Below, piece by piece: positions 44,003 to 52,408 of a stretch of DNA of 64,000 nt. The DNA is from PRO6 sp035565775 (lineage in GTDB: Bacteria > Pseudomonadota > Alphaproteobacteria > Rhizobiales > Xanthobacteraceae), in NCBI GenBank assembly GCA_035565775.1, contig DATMRW010000021.1, positions 124,001-188,000 of the forward strand, written 5' to 3'. A program made the position numbers and the translations under genes. Position 1 is the first letter of the stretch, and every line of letters begins with the position of its first letter. The notes under the pieces were generated by a model. The model saw only the letters and a list, made by a program, of their open reading frames with translations, searched no databases and was not told the origin of the DNA.

Positions 44003-44737
44003 TCAGCCGTCTTTCTTGGCCGGCGGCGCGGCGGGGGGCCGAGCGCCCCTCAGCATCGCGCCGAGCAAGGTATCCGCATCCGCGCCGCCCTCGATCCGCT
44101 CCAAAATATCTTCGAGCCGTCCGTCGATCAGAAGCGACGCAAAGCCGTGAACCAACGACCAAGCCCAGACGATGTTGCCGGCCTGCGCCAGCGTCAGCGC
44201 ATCTTTTGAAATCGGTTCATGGCGGCTGGCGGCGGCCGCGCCGGTGAGGCCCGCAAGGGCCGCCGTTGCCGCCGCGCTCAATGACGGCCGCGACATATCG
44301 AGACGCTCGGTGCGGAACATGAGCTGATAGAGGCCTGGATAGGCCCGGGCGAACGCGACATAGGCGATGCCCCGCGCTTCCATCATCTCGCCGGGGGATT
44401 TGGCGTCCCGACTGGCGGCGGCCAGCGCCTCGTTGAACCGGCGAAAGCCGATGGCGGCCAGCTCGCTGAGAAGGCCGGTCAGATCGCCGAAGTGATGCGC
44501 CGGCGCGGCATGTGAAACGCCCGCCTCTCGCGCGACCGCGCGCAGCGTCAGCCCCGGTAGGCCGTCGCGCTCGAGCACGGTTTCGGCGGCCTTGAGCAGT
44601 GCCTCGTTCAAAGTGCCGTGATGATAAGGCGCCGCCTTGGTCTTGCCGGAGGCATCCTTCTTCGCAATTCGGGGTTTTCGGACGGCGGGAGCGTCGTTTT
44701 TGCCCGTAACGGGCTTGGTGGTGGTCTTGCTGATCAT
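44003..44737 (-). CDS. TetR family transcriptional regulator
   Basis: The 244-residue protein has a Lys/Pro-rich N-terminal extension of about 40 residues (KTTTKPVTGKND...), then a TetR helix-turn-helix: YHHGTLNEALLKAAETVLER, LTLRAVAREAGVSHAAPAHH. The C-terminal domain has AYVAFARAYPGLYQLMF and AWSLVHGFASLLIDGRLED, which fit the TetR_C WHG group (WSLVHG). ATG 44737 is chosen. It is divergent from the carotenoid-oxygenase operon, and two near-identical palindromes in the gap are its likely binding sites. The ligand is unknown. Confidence 0.92.
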   Translation of the reverse strand: MISKTTTKPVTGKNDAPAVRKPRIAKKDASGKTKAAPYHHGTLNEALLKAAETVLERDGLPGLTLRAVAREAGVSHAAPAHHFGDLTGLLSELAAIGFRRFNEALAAASRDAKSPGEMMEARGIAYVAFARAYPGLYQLMFRTERLDMSRPSLSAAATAALAGLTGAAAASRHEPISKDALTLAQAGNIVWAWSLVHGFASLLIDGRLEDILERIEGGADADTLLGAMLRGARPPAAPPAKKDG

Positions 44738-44756
44738 GCGATTACCATGCCGCACG

Positions 44757-44775
44757 ATCTTTACAGCGTCAAGAT
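44757..44775. promoter_or_regulatory. Palindromic operator 1 of the TetR regulator
   Basis: ATCTTTACAGCGTCAAGAT consists of half-sites ATCTTTAC and (on the other strand) ATCTTGAC around a 3-base centre. It is 20 bases upstream of the tetR start, well placed for autorepression. Confidence 0.75.
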
Positions 44776-44808
44776 TTCGCTTGACGGCAAATTAGGCCGC
44801 AGATAAGC

Positions 44809-44827
44809 ATCTTGACAGCGTAAAGAT
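44809..44827. promoter_or_regulatory. Palindromic operator 2 of the TetR regulator
   Basis: ATCTTGACAGCGTAAAGAT is the same palindrome with the half-sites swapped, 52 bases (about five helical turns) from operator 1. It lies 33 bases before the first gene of the divergent operon, so bound repressor would block it. Confidence 0.75.
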
Positions 44828-44859
44828 TGAGCCCGACCAAGTTCCACAAGAGGCCCGCC

Positions 44860-45426
44860 ATGTTCCTGTTCGTGATCCTCGCCCCCTTCGCCGCATTCGC
44901 CGGTCTGATGCTGGTGACAACGGAAACGATCAGCCTCTTCGCCGGCGCCGCCATCGCCGCCGCGTCCATCATTGTCGACCTTCTCCGCGGGCGCTCGGTT
45001 AAAGTGCTCGCCGCCGGTGCCACTGCGCTGTTCACGGCGCTCGGCCTCTATGGTCTCGTGGGCGCCAAGGGGTGGGGCAGCGTCGATGCCCGCCTCGTCA
45101 TCGATTTCGGCCTGCTCGCGATCGGGCTGGTCTCGATCGCGCTGCGCGCGCCCTTCACCCTGCAATATGCCCGCGAGATGGTTGAGCCGGAAATCAAGGC
45201 GCAGCCCGCCTTCATTCGCACCAACTACGTGCTGACCTGGGCATGGAGCGGAGCGTTCCTCATGATGGTGATCGCCGACATCGCATCGCTCTACCTGAAC
45301 TCGCTGCCGGTCTGGGCCTGCGTCGCCGTCACCTTCGCCGCGCGCAACGCCGCCGCATTCTTCACCGGCTGGTACTCAAAATATCGCCGCGCGCTGTTTC
45401 GTCGCGAAATCTGTCCGGCAGCCTGA
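44860..45426 (+). CDS. Multi-span membrane protein, first gene of the TetR-flanked operon
   Basis: The 188-residue product has about five hydrophobic segments (MFLFVILAPFAAFAGLMLV, TISLFAGAAIAAASIIVDLL, VLAAGATALFTALGLYGLVG, VIDFGLLAIGLVSIAL, and a pair in the second half), and an FTLQYAREMVEPEIKAQPAF loop. I do not recognise a family with confidence; its size and layout recall IspZ/YciB-like proteins, one of which is the third gene here. The ATG at 44860 has AAGAGG upstream; the TTG at 44827 lies inside operator 2 and is rejected. The carotenoid oxygenase gene follows after 66 bases. Confidence 0.78.
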   Translation: MFLFVILAPFAAFAGLMLVTTETISLFAGAAIAAASIIVDLLRGRSVKVLAAGATALFTALGLYGLVGAKGWGSVDARLVIDFGLLAIGLVSIALRAPFTLQYAREMVEPEIKAQPAFIRTNYVLTWAWSGAFLMMVIADIASLYLNSLPVWACVAVTFAARNAAAFFTGWYSKYRRALFRREICPAA

Positions 45427-45492
45427 TCTTCAGAAAAACCCAAAATCCTCAACGCACAACAACCAGACCGCCGTTTGCCCAAGGAGAACAAA

Positions 45493-46932
45493 ATGTCCGC
45501 ATCGAGCCAAGCTTCCGCTCAGGCATCCACGACCAGTGAAACATCGTTCGCGCAGCCTGATGCCCCGCTCAGCAATATCGGCCCGATCCCGATGGAGTGC
45601 GATGCGGACTTCCTCAAGATCGAAGGCGAATTGCCGCGCGAGCTGAACGGCACGCTCTATCGCAACGGCCCCAATCCGCAGTTCGATGCGCCCGGCTCGC
45701 ACTGGTTCGTAGGCGATGGCATGCTGCACGCCTTCACACTGGAGAACGGCCGCGCCAGCTACCGCAACCGCTGGGTCCGCACGCCGAAATGGCTGGCCGA
45801 ACACGATGCCGGGCGCGCACTCTCCGCCGGTTTCGGCCGCAAGCTGGAAGGCGCGCCGGCCGACCTCGACACCGGCGTCGCCAACACAAATATCATCCAC
45901 CACGCCGGCAAGCTGCTGGCGCTGGAGGAAGGCCACCTGCCGACCGAGATCGAGCCGAAGACGCTCAAGACACGCGGCTATCACGACTACGGCCGCGCCA
46001 TCGCCGGGCCGTTCACCGCCCATCCCAAGTTCGATCCGGTTACCGGCGAAATGCTGTTCTTCGGCTACAACGCCAAAGGCCCGCTCACCCCGACGATGTC
46101 GTTCGGCAGCGTCAATGCCTCCGGCATCGTCACCCAGTTCGAGCACTTCGAAACGCCCTATGCCAGCATGGTGCACGACTTCATCGTCACCGCGCAGCAT
46201 GTCCTGTTTCCGATCCTGCCGCTCACCGGCAGCATGGAGCGCGCGATGTCCGGGCGCCCGCCCTATGCATGGGAGCCCGACAAGGGTGCTTATGTCGGCG
46301 TGATGAAGCGCGGCGGCTCGACCAAGGACATCATCTGGTTCCGCGGCGAGAGCTGCTACGTCTTCCACGTCATGAATGCGTGGGAGGACGGCAACCTGAT
46401 CCACGCCGACGTCATGCAGTTCGAGGAGGCGCCGCTGTTTCCGCATCCCGACGGCCGCCCGACCGATCCGAAGAAGGCCGTCGCCCGGCTGTGCCGCTGG
46501 ACCTTCGACCTCGCCGGCAACACCGACCGCTTCACGCGCCGTTATCTTCACGACGATACCGGCGAGTTTCCGCGCATCGACGAGCGCCGCTCCGGCCTTT
46601 CCTATCGCCACGGCTGGTACGCCTGCGCCAACCCCGATGCGCCGCCTTCGGCGACGAAGCTTTCGGGCATCATTCACGTCGATGCCACCAGCGGCCGGCG
46701 CTCGCGCTATCTTCTGCCCATCGGCGATACCATTTCCGAGCCGGTCTTCGCGCAGCGCGACGGCGGCGCGGAGGGCGAGGGCTGGTTGCTGGCGGCGGTG
46801 TGGCGCGCGCGCGAGAACCGCAGCGACCTCGCTGTCTTCAACTCCCTTGATGTCGAGAGCGGCCCGGTCGCCCTCGTCAAACTCGGCCACCGCGTGCCGG
46901 ACGGTTTTCACGGCAACTGGGTGAACGACTAA
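45493..46932 (+). CDS. Carotenoid oxygenase (RPE65/CCD) family protein
   Basis: The 479-residue protein is a seven-bladed beta-propeller dioxygenase of the carotenoid cleavage / lignostilbene dioxygenase family. The four iron-binding histidines are in place: His177 (FTAHPKFD), His228 (MVHDFIVT), His292 (YVFHVMNAWED) and His473 (DGFHGNW). It starts with the usual LPRELNGTLYRNGPNPQF and WFVGDGMLHAF. Bacterial members cleave carotenoids, apocarotenoids or stilbenes from lignin and plant defence; which applies cannot be read here. No carotenoid synthesis genes are nearby. GGAG precedes the ATG. Confidence 0.93.
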   Translation: MSASSQASAQASTTSETSFAQPDAPLSNIGPIPMECDADFLKIEGELPRELNGTLYRNGPNPQFDAPGSHWFVGDGMLHAFTLENGRASYRNRWVRTPKWLAEHDAGRALSAGFGRKLEGAPADLDTGVANTNIIHHAGKLLALEEGHLPTEIEPKTLKTRGYHDYGRAIAGPFTAHPKFDPVTGEMLFFGYNAKGPLTPTMSFGSVNASGIVTQFEHFETPYASMVHDFIVTAQHVLFPILPLTGSMERAMSGRPPYAWEPDKGAYVGVMKRGGSTKDIIWFRGESCYVFHVMNAWEDGNLIHADVMQFEEAPLFPHPDGRPTDPKKAVARLCRWTFDLAGNTDRFTRRYLHDDTGEFPRIDERRSGLSYRHGWYACANPDAPPSATKLSGIIHVDATSGRRSRYLLPIGDTISEPVFAQRDGGAEGEGWLLAAVWRARENRSDLAVFNSLDVESGPVALVKLGHRVPDGFHGNWVND

Positions 46933-46971
46933 CGCCAAGCCCACTCCAGATGCATGAGCAGCGAGGCAGAC

Positions 46972-47544
46972 ATGTCGGACGTATTCCGTAAACTGGCAGC
47001 GGACTTTCTCTCGACGATCATCTTTCTGATCGTCATGTTCGCCAGCGGCAGCGTGCTGCTGGCGACCGGCGTTGCCATCGCCGGGGCCATCGGGCAATTC
47101 GCCTATGCCCGCTTCAAGGACCAGCGGCTCGATGTGATGACGTGGGCCAGCCTCGCGCTGGTCCTCGTCCTCGGCAGCGCGACGCTAATGACAAACGACC
47201 CGCGCTTCGTGCTGATCAAGCCGAGCATCGCCCACTTCGCCATCGGCGCAATCATGCTGCGGCCGGGATGGATGCTGCGCTACTCGCCGCCGGTGGTGCG
47301 CGAGCACGGCGCCGACCTTGCGATGATCGCCGGCTATAGCTGGGCGGTGCTGATGATCGCGCTCGGCATCGGCACGGTCGTGGTGGCCTGGACCGGCGAT
47401 CTCAAGCTCTGGGCGTTCTACGTCTCGGTGGTGGCGGTCGGCGCCAAGATCGCGGCTTTCGCGATCCAGTACGTCGCCTTTCGCATCATCATCCGCCGCC
47501 GCATCCTTCGCGGCCAGACGGCGGACGCCGCTGCGCTCCCGTGA
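46972..47544 (+). CDS. IspZ/YciB-like inner membrane protein
   Basis: The 190-residue protein has about five membrane segments and the marks of the septation protein A family: KLAADFLSTIIFLIVMFA at the N-terminus, LDVMTWASLALVLVLGSATL and DPRFVLIKPSIAHFAIGA. In enterobacteria YciB links cell-envelope synthesis and division; the role here is unknown. Its operon position behind a carotenoid oxygenase is unusual. ATG 46972 (MSDVFRK) is preferred to 46954. A hairpin shared with fumarase follows. Confidence 0.85.
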   Translation: MSDVFRKLAADFLSTIIFLIVMFASGSVLLATGVAIAGAIGQFAYARFKDQRLDVMTWASLALVLVLGSATLMTNDPRFVLIKPSIAHFAIGAIMLRPGWMLRYSPPVVREHGADLAMIAGYSWAVLMIALGIGTVVVAWTGDLKLWAFYVSVVAVGAKIAAFAIQYVAFRIIIRRRILRGQTADAAALP

Positions 47545-47560
47545 ACGCGCGCCAGAAGCA

Positions 47561-47589
47561 ATCAGGCCCGGCGACGAGCCGGGCCTGAT
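47561..47589. terminator. Hairpin between the IspZ-like gene and fumarase
   Basis: ATCAGGCCCGGC pairs perfectly with GCCGGGCCTGAT around a five-base loop between two convergent genes. It lacks a clean T-run on either side, so termination is likely but may be weak. Confidence 0.65.
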
Positions 47590-47595
47590 GTTGTC

Positions 47596-49248
47596 TTAGC
47601 CGAGGTTGAGGGCCTTGAAGAAGTCGTTGCCCTTGTCGTCGATGACGATGAAGGCGGGGAAATCCACGACCTCGATGCGCCAGATCGCCTCCATGCCGAG
47701 CTCGGGATATTCCACGACCTCGACCTTCTTGATGCAGTGCTCGGCGAGATTGGCCGCCGCGCCGCCGATCGAGCCGAGATAGAAGCCGCCATACTTCTTG
47801 CAGGCGTCGCGCACCGCAGCGGCGCGGTTGCCCTTGGCGACCATCACCATCGAGCCGCCTGCGGCCTGGAACTGGTCCACGAAGGAGTCCATGCGGCCTG
47901 CGGTGGTCGGGCCGAACGAGCCGGAAGCATAGCCCGTCGGCGTCTTGGCGGGACCGGCGTAGTAGATCGGGTGGTTCTTGAAGTAGTCCGGCAGCGGCTC
48001 GCCCTTTTCCAGCCGCTCGCGCAGTTTGGCGTGGGCGGCGTCGCGCGCCACGATCATCGTGCCGGTCAGCGACAGGCGCGTCTTGATCGGATGCTGCGAC
48101 AGCGTCGCCAAAATGTCCTTCATCGGCTGGTTGAGGTCGATCTTGACCACCTCGCCGCCCTGCGCGGCGTCGCCAACATCCGGCAGGTACTGCGCCGGGT
48201 TGTGCTCGAGCTGCTCAAGGAACACGCCGTCGCGGGTAATCTTGCCGAGCACCTGGCGGTCGGCGGCGCAGGACACGCCAAGGCCGATCGGCAGCGACGC
48301 GCCGTGGCGCGGCAGGCGGATGACGCGAACGTCATGGCAGAAATACTTGCCGCCGAACTGCGCACCGACGCCGAGCGACTGCGTCATCTTCCAGATCTCA
48401 TCCTCCATCTCGAGATCGCGGAAGGCGTGCCCGTCTTCCGACCCCGTCGTCGGCAGCGCATCGAGATAGCGCGCGGAGGCGAGCTTCACGGTCTTGAGAT
48501 TCAGCTCGGCCGAAGTGCCGCCGATCACGATCGCCAGATGGTAAGGCGGGCACGCGGCGGTGCCGAGCGTCAAAATCTTCTCTTTCAGGAAAGCGTGCAG
48601 CCGCTCCTTGGTGAGCAGCGAGGGCGTGCCCTGGAAAAGAAAGGTCTTGTTGGCCGAGCCGCCGCCCTTGGCCATGAACATGAACTTATAGGCGTCGTCG
48701 CCCTCGGCGTAGATCTCGCACTGCGCCGGCATGTTGTTGCGGGTGTTCTTTTCCTCGAACATCGATAGCGGCGCGACCTGCGAATAGCGCAGGTTGCGCT
48801 TGAGGTAGGCGTCGCGCGCGCCTTCCGACAAAGCGGCCTCGTCGTCGCCATCGGTGATGACGCGTGCGCCCTTCTTGCCCATGATGATTGCAGTGCCGGT
48901 GTCCTGGCACATCGGCAGCACGCCGCCCGCCGCGATATTGGCGTTCTTCAAAAAGTCGAAGGCGACGAACTTGTCGTTGTCGCTCGCTTCCGCGTCGTCG
49001 AGAATCTTGCGCAGCTGCGCCAGATGGCCGGGGCGCAGATAGTGGTTGATATCGATGAACGCGGCTTCCGCCAGCGTCTGCAGCGCGGCGCGGCTCACCA
49101 CCAGCGTCTCACGGCCCAGAATCGTCTCGACCCTCACGCCCACATCGGAGATTTTGCGATACGGCGTCTCGTCCTTCCCGAGCGGGAACAGGGGGGTGTG
49201 CCGGTAGGGCGGCAAAGCGTCGGCGGGCGGAGTCACGGGTGCGTTCAT
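47596..49248 (-). CDS. Class I fumarate hydratase (iron-sulfur)
   Basis: This 550-residue, oxygen-sensitive [4Fe-4S] fumarase interconverts fumarate and malate in the TCA cycle. It is of the FumA/FumB single-chain type. The cluster cysteines are Cys114 (VLPMCQDTGT), Cys233 (GTAACPPYHL) and Cys327 (GLGVSCAADRQ). Other motifs are TKERLHAFLKEKI and PTGYASGSFGPTTAGRMDSF. ATG 49248 starts MNAPVTPP; the open frame runs 13 codons further but without a better start. It is a single gene. Confidence 0.95.
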   Translation of the reverse strand: MNAPVTPPADALPPYRHTPLFPLGKDETPYRKISDVGVRVETILGRETLVVSRAALQTLAEAAFIDINHYLRPGHLAQLRKILDDAEASDNDKFVAFDFLKNANIAAGGVLPMCQDTGTAIIMGKKGARVITDGDDEAALSEGARDAYLKRNLRYSQVAPLSMFEEKNTRNNMPAQCEIYAEGDDAYKFMFMAKGGGSANKTFLFQGTPSLLTKERLHAFLKEKILTLGTAACPPYHLAIVIGGTSAELNLKTVKLASARYLDALPTTGSEDGHAFRDLEMEDEIWKMTQSLGVGAQFGGKYFCHDVRVIRLPRHGASLPIGLGVSCAADRQVLGKITRDGVFLEQLEHNPAQYLPDVGDAAQGGEVVKIDLNQPMKDILATLSQHPIKTRLSLTGTMIVARDAAHAKLRERLEKGEPLPDYFKNHPIYYAGPAKTPTGYASGSFGPTTAGRMDSFVDQFQAAGGSMVMVAKGNRAAAVRDACKKYGGFYLGSIGGAAANLAEHCIKKVEVVEYPELGMEAIWRIEVVDFPAFIVIDDKGNDFFKALNLG

Positions 49249-49396
49249 GGCAAGGCCTTGCGAATGGTCTGAAGAGGCCGGGCGCAACCCGACCTCGAGA
49301 CAAAAATGATCGTGGTTCTAGGACTTTTCGCCGAATATTTGAAGGGTTCAAAACCGCAGGCCGCCATGCAGCGCTATTTGCGGCGTTTTCCGCGCG

Positions 49397-50383
49397 TTAC
49401 GCGATCATTCTGGCGAAAAGTTCCGCATCGACATTGCCGCCCGAGAGCACGACGACCACCGTCTTGCCCTTGGCCGGAATGCGGCCAGCCATCAGCGCGG
49501 CAAGCGCCACCGCCCCGCCCGGCTCGACCACGAGCTTGAGGTCGCGGAAGGCGAAGGCCATCGCCGCGCCGACTTCGGCATCGCTGGCGGAAACGCCGGA
49601 CGTGGCGAGCTGTGAATTGATCGCAAAAGTCAATTCTCCCGGCGCTGGCGACATCAGCGCGTCGCAGATCGTGCTGCCGCCCGGAGCGTTGGTCTGGCGG
49701 CCGCCGCTCGCCAGCGAGCGCGCGTGATCGTCGAAGCCGGCCGGCTCCGCGATGATGATGTCGGCGCCCGGAAAGCGCGCCCTGGTCGCAACCGCGATGC
49801 CCGCGATCAGGCCGCCGCCGGAGGCCGGCGCAACCACGATGTCGGGTACGATGCCCTCGCGCGCCAGATCCTCGGCGATCTCGCGGCCGACCGTGCCCTG
49901 CCCGGCGATCACGTGCCGATCGTCGAACGGCGGCACCAAGGTCGCGCCGCGTTCGGAGGAAATGCCAGCGGCGATTTTTTCGCGGTTTTCGTTGTGGCGG
50001 TCGTAGAGCACCACTTCGGCGCCGTAAGCCTTGGTGCGCTCGCGCTTCGACACCGGCGCATCCGACGGCATCACGATGACGGCAGGCATGCCGAACAGTC
50101 GCGCGGCCGCGGCAACGCCTTGCGCGTGATTGCCGGACGAGAACGCCACGACGCCCGCCGCCCGCGCTCCCGGCGCGATCGATGCCAGCTTGTTGTAGGC
50201 GCCGCGAAACTTGAACGAGCCGGTGCGCTGGAGCACTTCGGGCTTCAGAAAAATCCGCCCGCCGGTCAGCTCATCGAGCGCGGGAGACGTCAGCAGCGGC
50301 GTGCGCGTCGCGACGGGCGCGAGCAGGCTCGCGGCGGCGTCGATATCGGCGATGGAGACAGGAAGCGGCTGCGTATGATCCAT
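49397..50383 (-). CDS. Threonine / serine dehydratase (PLP fold type II)
   Basis: The 328-residue PLP enzyme deaminates L-threonine to 2-oxobutanoate, or serine to pyruvate. It shows the PLP lysine in TGSFKFRGAYNKL, the SSGNHAQGVA phosphate-side loop, and PASGGGLIAGIAVA. It lacks the C-terminal ACT-like regulatory domain of biosynthetic IlvA, so it is the short TdcB / serine-racemase-like form and is unlikely to be feedback inhibited by isoleucine. It lies between fumarase and a glycosyltransferase with separate starts. Confidence 0.92.
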   Translation of the reverse strand: MDHTQPLPVSIADIDAAASLLAPVATRTPLLTSPALDELTGGRIFLKPEVLQRTGSFKFRGAYNKLASIAPGARAAGVVAFSSGNHAQGVAAAARLFGMPAVIVMPSDAPVSKRERTKAYGAEVVLYDRHNENREKIAAGISSERGATLVPPFDDRHVIAGQGTVGREIAEDLAREGIVPDIVVAPASGGGLIAGIAVATRARFPGADIIIAEPAGFDDHARSLASGGRQTNAPGGSTICDALMSPAPGELTFAINSQLATSGVSASDAEVGAAMAFAFRDLKLVVEPGGAVALAALMAGRIPAKGKTVVVVLSGGNVDAELFARMIA

Positions 50384-50420
50384 GCCGGCAATCTAGCCAG
50401 CCTTGCGCGGTTTGAAAATA

Positions 50421-51473
50421 CTAACTGATCGCCCGCGCCGCCGCCGCCAACCGTCCCAGCGCGCCGACCGGCTCGGTCGCCCCGCTCGCGACGATGTTTT
50501 GGATGAAGGCGCGCGCCGCCTCGTCCCAGCTATGGCGGAGCGCGAAGGCGCGGCAATCGCTCCGCGACAGTTCCAGCGCGGCAAGGCAGGCCTTGCGCAG
50601 GTCCTCGTCGAGCACGCCGACCGGCGCGCTGCCGATGACATCGCGCGGGCCGGCGACGGGAAAGGCCGCGACCGGCACGCCGCTCGCAAGCGCCTCCAGC
50701 AGCACCAGCCCGAAGGTATCGGTGCGGCTCGGGAACACGAACACGTCCGCCGCGGCATAGGCGTTGGCCAGCGCCTCGCCCTGTTTGGCGCCGAGAAACA
50801 CCGTCTTGGGAAATTGCCGCTCCAGCGTCCGGCGCGCCGGGCCATCGCCGACCACGACCTTGGTGCCGGGCAGATCAAGCGACAGGAATGCCTCGAGGTT
50901 CTTCTCGACGGCAACGCGGCCGACCGACATGAAGATCGGGCGCGGCAGGCCGAGATCGATGTCCCACGGCTGAAACAGTTTTGCATCCACGCCGCGCGGC
51001 CAGATCGCGACCCGCGAGAAGCCGCGTTCGCGCAGCTCGCGCTGCAACGACGGCGTTGCCGCCATCACCGCGCGGCTCGGCCGGTGGAAACGCCGCAGCC
51101 ACGCCCAGACCCACTCTTCGGATACCGGCAGTCGCGCCGAGACGTATTCGGGAAAGCGGGTGTGGAAACTCGTGGTGAAGCCGATCCGCCGGCGCAGGCA
51201 ATAGCGCCGCACCGCCGCCCCGAGCGGTCCTTCGGTCGCGATGTGGATCGCATCCGGCTCATGCGCCTCGATAAGCTCGGCGACGCGCCTTGCGCCCGGC
51301 AGCGCGACCCGCACTTCGCGGTAGGTCGGCAAGCCGAAGGTGCGGAACTCGTTCGGCGTCAGGAAGACGATCTCGCTCCCCATCCGCCGCGCCGCTTCCG
51401 CCGTCATCGTCAGGGTTCGCACCACACCGTTGACCTGCGGATACCAGGCGTCGGTGGCAATCAGAATTTTCAT
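50421..51473 (-). CDS. Glycosyltransferase family 4 protein
   Basis: The 350-residue GT-B enzyme resembles GT4 mannosyl/glucosyl transferases that act on lipids or sugars in the envelope. It starts MKILIATDAWYPQVNGVVRT, has the acceptor-side TSFHTRFPEYVSARL, IWPRGVDAKLFQP, ..SVGRVAVEKNLEAFL, and the donor motif PSRTDTFGLVLLEALASGVP. Its ATG directly abuts the TGA of the metallophosphoesterase gene, so translation is coupled and they probably serve one glycolipid pathway. Donor and acceptor are unknown. Confidence 0.9.
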   Translation of the reverse strand: MKILIATDAWYPQVNGVVRTLTMTAEAARRMGSEIVFLTPNEFRTFGLPTYREVRVALPGARRVAELIEAHEPDAIHIATEGPLGAAVRRYCLRRRIGFTTSFHTRFPEYVSARLPVSEEWVWAWLRRFHRPSRAVMAATPSLQRELRERGFSRVAIWPRGVDAKLFQPWDIDLGLPRPIFMSVGRVAVEKNLEAFLSLDLPGTKVVVGDGPARRTLERQFPKTVFLGAKQGEALANAYAAADVFVFPSRTDTFGLVLLEALASGVPVAAFPVAGPRDVIGSAPVGVLDEDLRKACLAALELSRSDCRAFALRHSWDEAARAFIQNIVASGATEPVGALGRLAAAARAIS

Positions 51474-52301
51474 TCAGGCAGCTCGCACTGCGACCGGAAC
51501 GACGGTGAGTTGCCGCCGCACCGGATCGGTCCAGGTGATGATTTCAAAACGGCCGTCGTCGTGCTCCGCAAGCACGGTGCAACTCTCGACCCAGTCGCCG
51601 CAGTTCATGTAGCGGATGCCGTGCTCGTCGCGGATCGCGGCGCAGTGGATGTGGCCGCAGATCACGCCGTCAACGCCGAGGCGGCGGGCCTCGCCGGCGA
51701 GCGTCTGCTCGAACGCGCCGATGTAGTTGACCGCGTTTTTGACCTTCAGCTTGGCCCATTGCGACAGCGACCAGTAAGGCACGCCGAGCCGGCGCCGCGC
51801 CAGATTGACGAGGCGATTGAGCCGGATCGCAAGGTCGTAAGCCTTGTCGCCGAGATGGGCGAGCCAGCGTGCATGCTGCACCACGAGATCGAAGATATCG
51901 CCGTGGATGACGAGAAACCGCTGCCCTGATGCGCTTTCGTGGATCGCCGTCTCGACCACCTCGATGCCGCCGAAATGCGTGCCGTAGTAGTCGCGCAGAA
52001 ACTCGTCGTGATTGCCCGGCACGTAGATGACACGCACGCCCTTGCGGACCCGGCGCAGCATCTTCTGGACAAAATCGTTATGCGACTGCGGCCAGTACCA
52101 GTGATTTTTCAGCGCCCAGCCGTCGACGATATCGCCGACGAGGTAGATCGTGTCGGCGTCGTGCTCGCGAAGAAAATCGAGCAGGCGGTCAGCCTGCGAG
52201 CCTTTGGTGCCGAGGTGGACGTCGGAGATGAAAAGGGTGCGAAAGCGTCTTTCTGCGACGCCTTCGCCACGACAAGCTTCGCCTTGTGTCTCGCGTATCA
52301 T
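51474..52301 (-). CDS. Calcineurin-type phosphoesterase, UDP-2,3-diacylglucosamine diphosphatase-like
   Basis: The 275-residue metallophosphoesterase has the full metal-site set: FISDVHLG, VGDIVDGW, VPGNHDEF, VIHGDIFD, and GVICGHIHCAA. It resembles LpxH, which hydrolyses UDP-2,3-diacylglucosamine in lipid A synthesis. Alphaproteobacteria usually use LpxI for that step, so the true substrate may be a different lipid or nucleotide sugar. The stop codon abuts the start of a GT4 glycosyltransferase gene. ATG 52301 is used; homology only starts after about 18 residues. Confidence 0.87.
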   Translation of the reverse strand: MIRETQGEACRGEGVAERRFRTLFISDVHLGTKGSQADRLLDFLREHDADTIYLVGDIVDGWALKNHWYWPQSHNDFVQKMLRRVRKGVRVIYVPGNHDEFLRDYYGTHFGGIEVVETAIHESASGQRFLVIHGDIFDLVVQHARWLAHLGDKAYDLAIRLNRLVNLARRRLGVPYWSLSQWAKLKVKNAVNYIGAFEQTLAGEARRLGVDGVICGHIHCAAIRDEHGIRYMNCGDWVESCTVLAEHDDGRFEIITWTDPVRRQLTVVPVAVRAA

Positions 52302-52408
52302 GCCGCCGCCAATAGCAGGACGATATGACACGCGAGTGACAGGAACGGCCGCGCAGAAACTATGCGGCGATGATCACGCGAGGCTTGTCCGCCGCGCCAG
52401 AGCCGGCG

